NCBI RefSeq assembly: GCF_001896205.1 | Contig: NZ_MPNU01000001.1 | Coordinates: 2,460,240-2,524,239, forward strand | Length of the DNA: 64,000 nt | Source: Edwardsiella piscicida | GTDB taxonomy: Bacteria > Pseudomonadota > Gammaproteobacteria > Enterobacterales > Enterobacteriaceae | Reading direction: 5' to 3' | Shown here: positions 61,896 to 64,000 of the stretch, one piece after another | Position numbering within the stretch: the first letter of the stretch is position 1 | How the letters are laid out: every line of letters begins with the position of its first letter | Made by a program: the position numbers and the translations under genes | The notes under the pieces: model-generated | The model's input: the letters and a program-made list of their open reading frames with translations, nothing else | Told to the model about the DNA's origin: nothing | The model's database searches: none

Positions 61896-62516
61896 ATGCG
61901 TCATTCTATACTGGCGGCGGTGGTGATAGCCCCCCTGCTGCCCGGCGCCGCGCTAGCCGCATCAGGCGATCTGATCAAAAACGGGACGGGGACCATTACG
62001 GTCAACGGGGTCATCGCCGAATCGACCTGCGAGGTCAGCGTTTCCAAGACCAGCCTGGACTTCTCCCTCAGCCTTGCGGAGCTTCAGGTGACCTCGCCGC
62101 AGAAGCTCACCACCCTTCCCGTTCCGGTGACCTTTCAGGGCTGCGGCAATAATACCGGCCTGATCATGACGCTCAATTCGACCCATGGCGAGATAGGCGG
62201 GGGCGGCTACGCCAAATTTAAGAACACCTCGACGAATAATACAAACACAGACTATATATTCCTTTCACTGCAGATCACCGCCAGCGAACTCCAAAATATC
62301 GATATTTACGATCCTAAGGGCAGGCTCTATCCCGTCCCCAGCACCTGGGGTATTCATATTAATGGTGATCAATTCTACGTTCACGTTAAAAACAATCAAA
62401 GCGCCTCGTTTAACTTCGACTTTAATATCATTGCCCGCGGCACCACGCAGAATGCCACCTACGTCCCCCCGGCGAGCGTCAACGCGGGCATCACCTACGC
62501 CTTTAAGTACCTCTAA
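61896..62516 (+). CDS. Chaperone-usher fimbrial major subunit
   Basis: A 206-residue secreted pilin: signal peptide MRHSILAAVVIAPLLPGAALA, then ASGDLIKNGTGTITVNGVIA. Two cysteines (AESTCEVSVS and TFQGCGNN) form the conserved pilin disulfide, and the C-terminal strand (NAGITYAFKYL) has the penultimate aromatic typical of chaperone-usher subunits. The alternating N-terminal donor strand is TGTITVNGVI. The ATG at 61896 follows AAGGAGAAA; the longer frame upstream is AT-rich leader. Family type cannot be named. Confidence 0.85.
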   Translation: MRHSILAAVVIAPLLPGAALAASGDLIKNGTGTITVNGVIAESTCEVSVSKTSLDFSLSLAELQVTSPQKLTTLPVPVTFQGCGNNTGLIMTLNSTHGEIGGGGYAKFKNTSTNNTNTDYIFLSLQITASELQNIDIYDPKGRLYPVPSTWGIHINGDQFYVHVKNNQSASFNFDFNIIARGTTQNATYVPPASVNAGITYAFKYL

Positions 62517-62530
62517 TCCCTCGCTCGCCG

Positions 62531-62556
62531 GCCGGGGCCTCGGCCCCGGCGTTTTT
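62531..62556 (+). terminator. Attenuating terminator between pilin and chaperone genes
   Basis: The stem GCCGGGGCC-TC-GGCCCCGGC followed by GTTTTT begins 15 bp past the pilin stop. Partial termination here would give an excess of pilin over chaperone and usher, common in fimbrial operons. Confidence 0.85.
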
Positions 62557-62591
62557 ACCCGGCGCGATCACCCTATCAGGATAGAACAACC

Positions 62592-63308
62592 ATGCTGCTA
62601 AAACCCTTTTCAGCCGCGCTGCTGCTCTTCTCCGCCTATTTGGCCGCCGCCGACGAGCGCGGGATCTACCTAGACAAAACCCGAGTGGTGCTGCTTAGCG
62701 ATAAATCCGCCGCCCCCATCGGGGTGATCAACCGCTCCACCAGCCGCGCCTGGCTTATCCGCGGCTGGGTCGATGCCTACTCGGGCGCCGAGGATGACAC
62801 CTTTCTGGTCACCCCCACCCTGTTTCGTCTGGGGCCCGACAGCCAGATCCGCCTGCGCGTCAACGCCATCCGCGCCGACCGCCTGCCCCAGGATCGCGAA
62901 AGCGTCTTTCGCCTCAACGTGCTCAGCATCCCTGCCCGCGACGCACAGACCCCGGAGGGCGACACGCAGGTGAGCGGCAGCCTGAGCACCGCCCTGAATA
63001 ACCAGATCAAGCTGTTTTACCGCCCGCTCTCACTCCATCGTCCCGCCGAGATCGACGCGGCCTACCGCCGCCTGCGCTTCGAGAAAAACCCCCAGGGCGT
63101 CCGGGTGGTCAACCCCACCCCCTACTACGTCACCCTGGCCGATGTCACGATCAACGACCGCCGCCTGAACGGCGTTCAGGAGACCATGGTCGCCCCCCTC
63201 GGCGAGCTTATCCTGCCCTTTATCCCGGCGGCCAGCGCCCAGCGGATCCGCTATTCGGCCATCAACGACTACGGCGGCCGCGCCGATGTGCTGCAGCGGG
63301 ATCTATAG
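62592..63308 (+). CDS. PapD-type periplasmic fimbrial chaperone
   Basis: A 238-residue chaperone with a signal peptide (MLLKPFSAALLLFSAYLAAA) that donates a strand to fold pilins. The subunit-anchoring basic residues are in IYLDKTRVVLL (Arg) and NNQIKLFYRPLSL (Lys). The F1-G1 loop between VFRLNVLSIP and NQIKLFYRP is about 22 residues, somewhat longer than in FimC, and lacks flanking cysteines. The usher starts 1 bp after its stop. Confidence 0.9.
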   Translation: MLLKPFSAALLLFSAYLAAADERGIYLDKTRVVLLSDKSAAPIGVINRSTSRAWLIRGWVDAYSGAEDDTFLVTPTLFRLGPDSQIRLRVNAIRADRLPQDRESVFRLNVLSIPARDAQTPEGDTQVSGSLSTALNNQIKLFYRPLSLHRPAEIDAAYRRLRFEKNPQGVRVVNPTPYYVTLADVTINDRRLNGVQETMVAPLGELILPFIPAASAQRIRYSAINDYGGRADVLQRDL

Positions 63309-63309
63309 C

Positions 63310-64000
63310 ATGCGGCGCCCGCTGACGTTCCCGCTCGCCCTGCTGTGCCTCTATGCCCTGTCACCCACCGCCGGCCTAGCGCGCAGCGAGTTCGACGCCG
63401 ACTTTTTAACCCTGCACCGCGGGGGCGGCGATGTCGATCTCGCCTACTTTAGCCGCGACGGCGCCGCCGCCCCCGGCACCTATGGACTGGCGCTCTACGT
63501 CAACGGCGATTACCAGACGCGCGAGCGCGTCGAGCTCATCGTGAACCCGACCGATAACGCCAACCTGCTGCCCCTGCTCGACGCCGCGCATCTGCAGCAG
63601 CTGGGCATCGACGCCGAGCGGCTGGCCCAGCTGCCCGCGCCGGCCAACCCAACGCTGGCCGATCCGGCACAGCGTGCGGCGACCCTGCTCAGTCGCCTGC
63701 CCGACGCCGACGTGCGCCTGGATTTCAACCGGGAGCGTCTGGAGATCACCCTGCCGCAGAAGTACCTGCTGAAAGAGGGCGACTTCAAGACCCCGCCGCC
63801 CCTGTGGGATCACGGCGTGCCCGCTCTGCTGGTCAACTACAGCTATAGCGGTCAGCGTATGGAGTCGGGCGGCGAGGGCACCTATTACAACGCCCTCGCC
63901 CTCAGCAGCAGCCTCAACTACGGCGCCTGGCGCCTGCGCAACGAGTCCCTGTGGCTGGGCGGCGGCAACGGCAGCCCACGAGGCTTTCAGTCCAACAATA
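63310..64000 (+). CDS. Fimbrial outer-membrane usher, 3' end outside window
   Basis: The first 230 residues of a FimD/PapC-type usher are visible. Signal peptide MRRPLTFPLALLCLYALSPT, then the N-terminal domain opening FDADFLTL and the LALYVNGDYQTRERVELIV strand that binds chaperone-subunit complexes. The beta-barrel begins around LLVNYSYSGQRMESGGEG. The frame is open at the window end. It is translationally linked to the chaperone gene. Confidence 0.9.
   Translation, partial: MRRPLTFPLALLCLYALSPTAGLARSEFDADFLTLHRGGGDVDLAYFSRDGAAAPGTYGLALYVNGDYQTRERVELIVNPTDNANLLPLLDAAHLQQLGIDAERLAQLPAPANPTLADPAQRAATLLSRLPDADVRLDFNRERLEITLPQKYLLKEGDFKTPPPLWDHGVPALLVNYSYSGQRMESGGEGTYYNALALSSSLNYGAWRLRNESLWLGGGNGSPRGFQSNN

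Overview
The window is a GC-rich stretch of an Enterobacterales chromosome. Gene order mirrors the E. coli K-12 block from ybjE/hcp to ycbJ (about 19-21 min) almost gene for gene, read in the opposite orientation. High GC, the accessory gene set and the repeat-rich FtsK suggest Edwardsiella or a close relative (Hafniaceae); that genus call is inference. No rRNA, tRNA, CRISPR array, prophage or insertion sequence was seen.

Layout, left to right. (1) 1-2.3 kb: a purine-salvage pair, 8-oxoguanine deaminase (cut by the window edge) and a UacT-like urate permease. (2) 2.7-11 kb: envelope genes ycbJ, kdsB, ycaR, lpxK, msbA and comEC/ycaI, with two cold-shock-domain genes between ycaR and lpxK where E. 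coli has ycaQ. (3) 11.2-17 kb: ihfB, rpsA, cmk, aroA, serC. (4) 17.3-24.9 kb: periplasmic asparaginase ansB, then ycaO, focA, pflB, pflA for anaerobic pyruvate and formate metabolism. (5) 25-28.5 kb: an accessory cassette absent from this place in E. coli: a TetR-type regulator diverging from an RclC-like DUF417 membrane protein, a periplasmic thioredoxin-like protein, a CcdA-type membrane protein and a YdgH/BhsA-type small protein, followed by an orphan EIIA-like protein whose phosphorylated histidine appears to be lost. (6) 28.5-35 kb: ycaD, then the DMSO reductase operon dmsABC extended by dmsD and a NapF-like ferredoxin. (7) 35.4-43.7 kb: serS, rarA, lolA, ftsK, lrp. (8) 44.4-54.9 kb: trxB, cydDC, aat, infA, clpA, clpS, cspD, ybjX. 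(9) 54.9-61.4 kb: an orphan prepilin peptidase, ybjD, lysO, and the nitrosative-stress pair hcp-hcr. (10) 61.9-64 kb: the start of a chaperone-usher fimbrial operon, cut by the window end.

The themes are anaerobic respiration and fermentation (focA-pfl, dms, hcp-hcr, cydDC, ansB), envelope biogenesis (kdsB, lpxK, msbA, lolA), and protein quality control (clpSA, aat). FNR-like boxes stand at the expected -41.5 spacing in front of focA and dmsA. The most distinctive items are the redox cassette with two TetR-type operators at 25.6 kb, the catalytically altered EIIA-like protein at 28.0 kb, a 45-bp tandem repeat inside ftsK, and a 14-copy 7-bp repeat between lysO and hcp.
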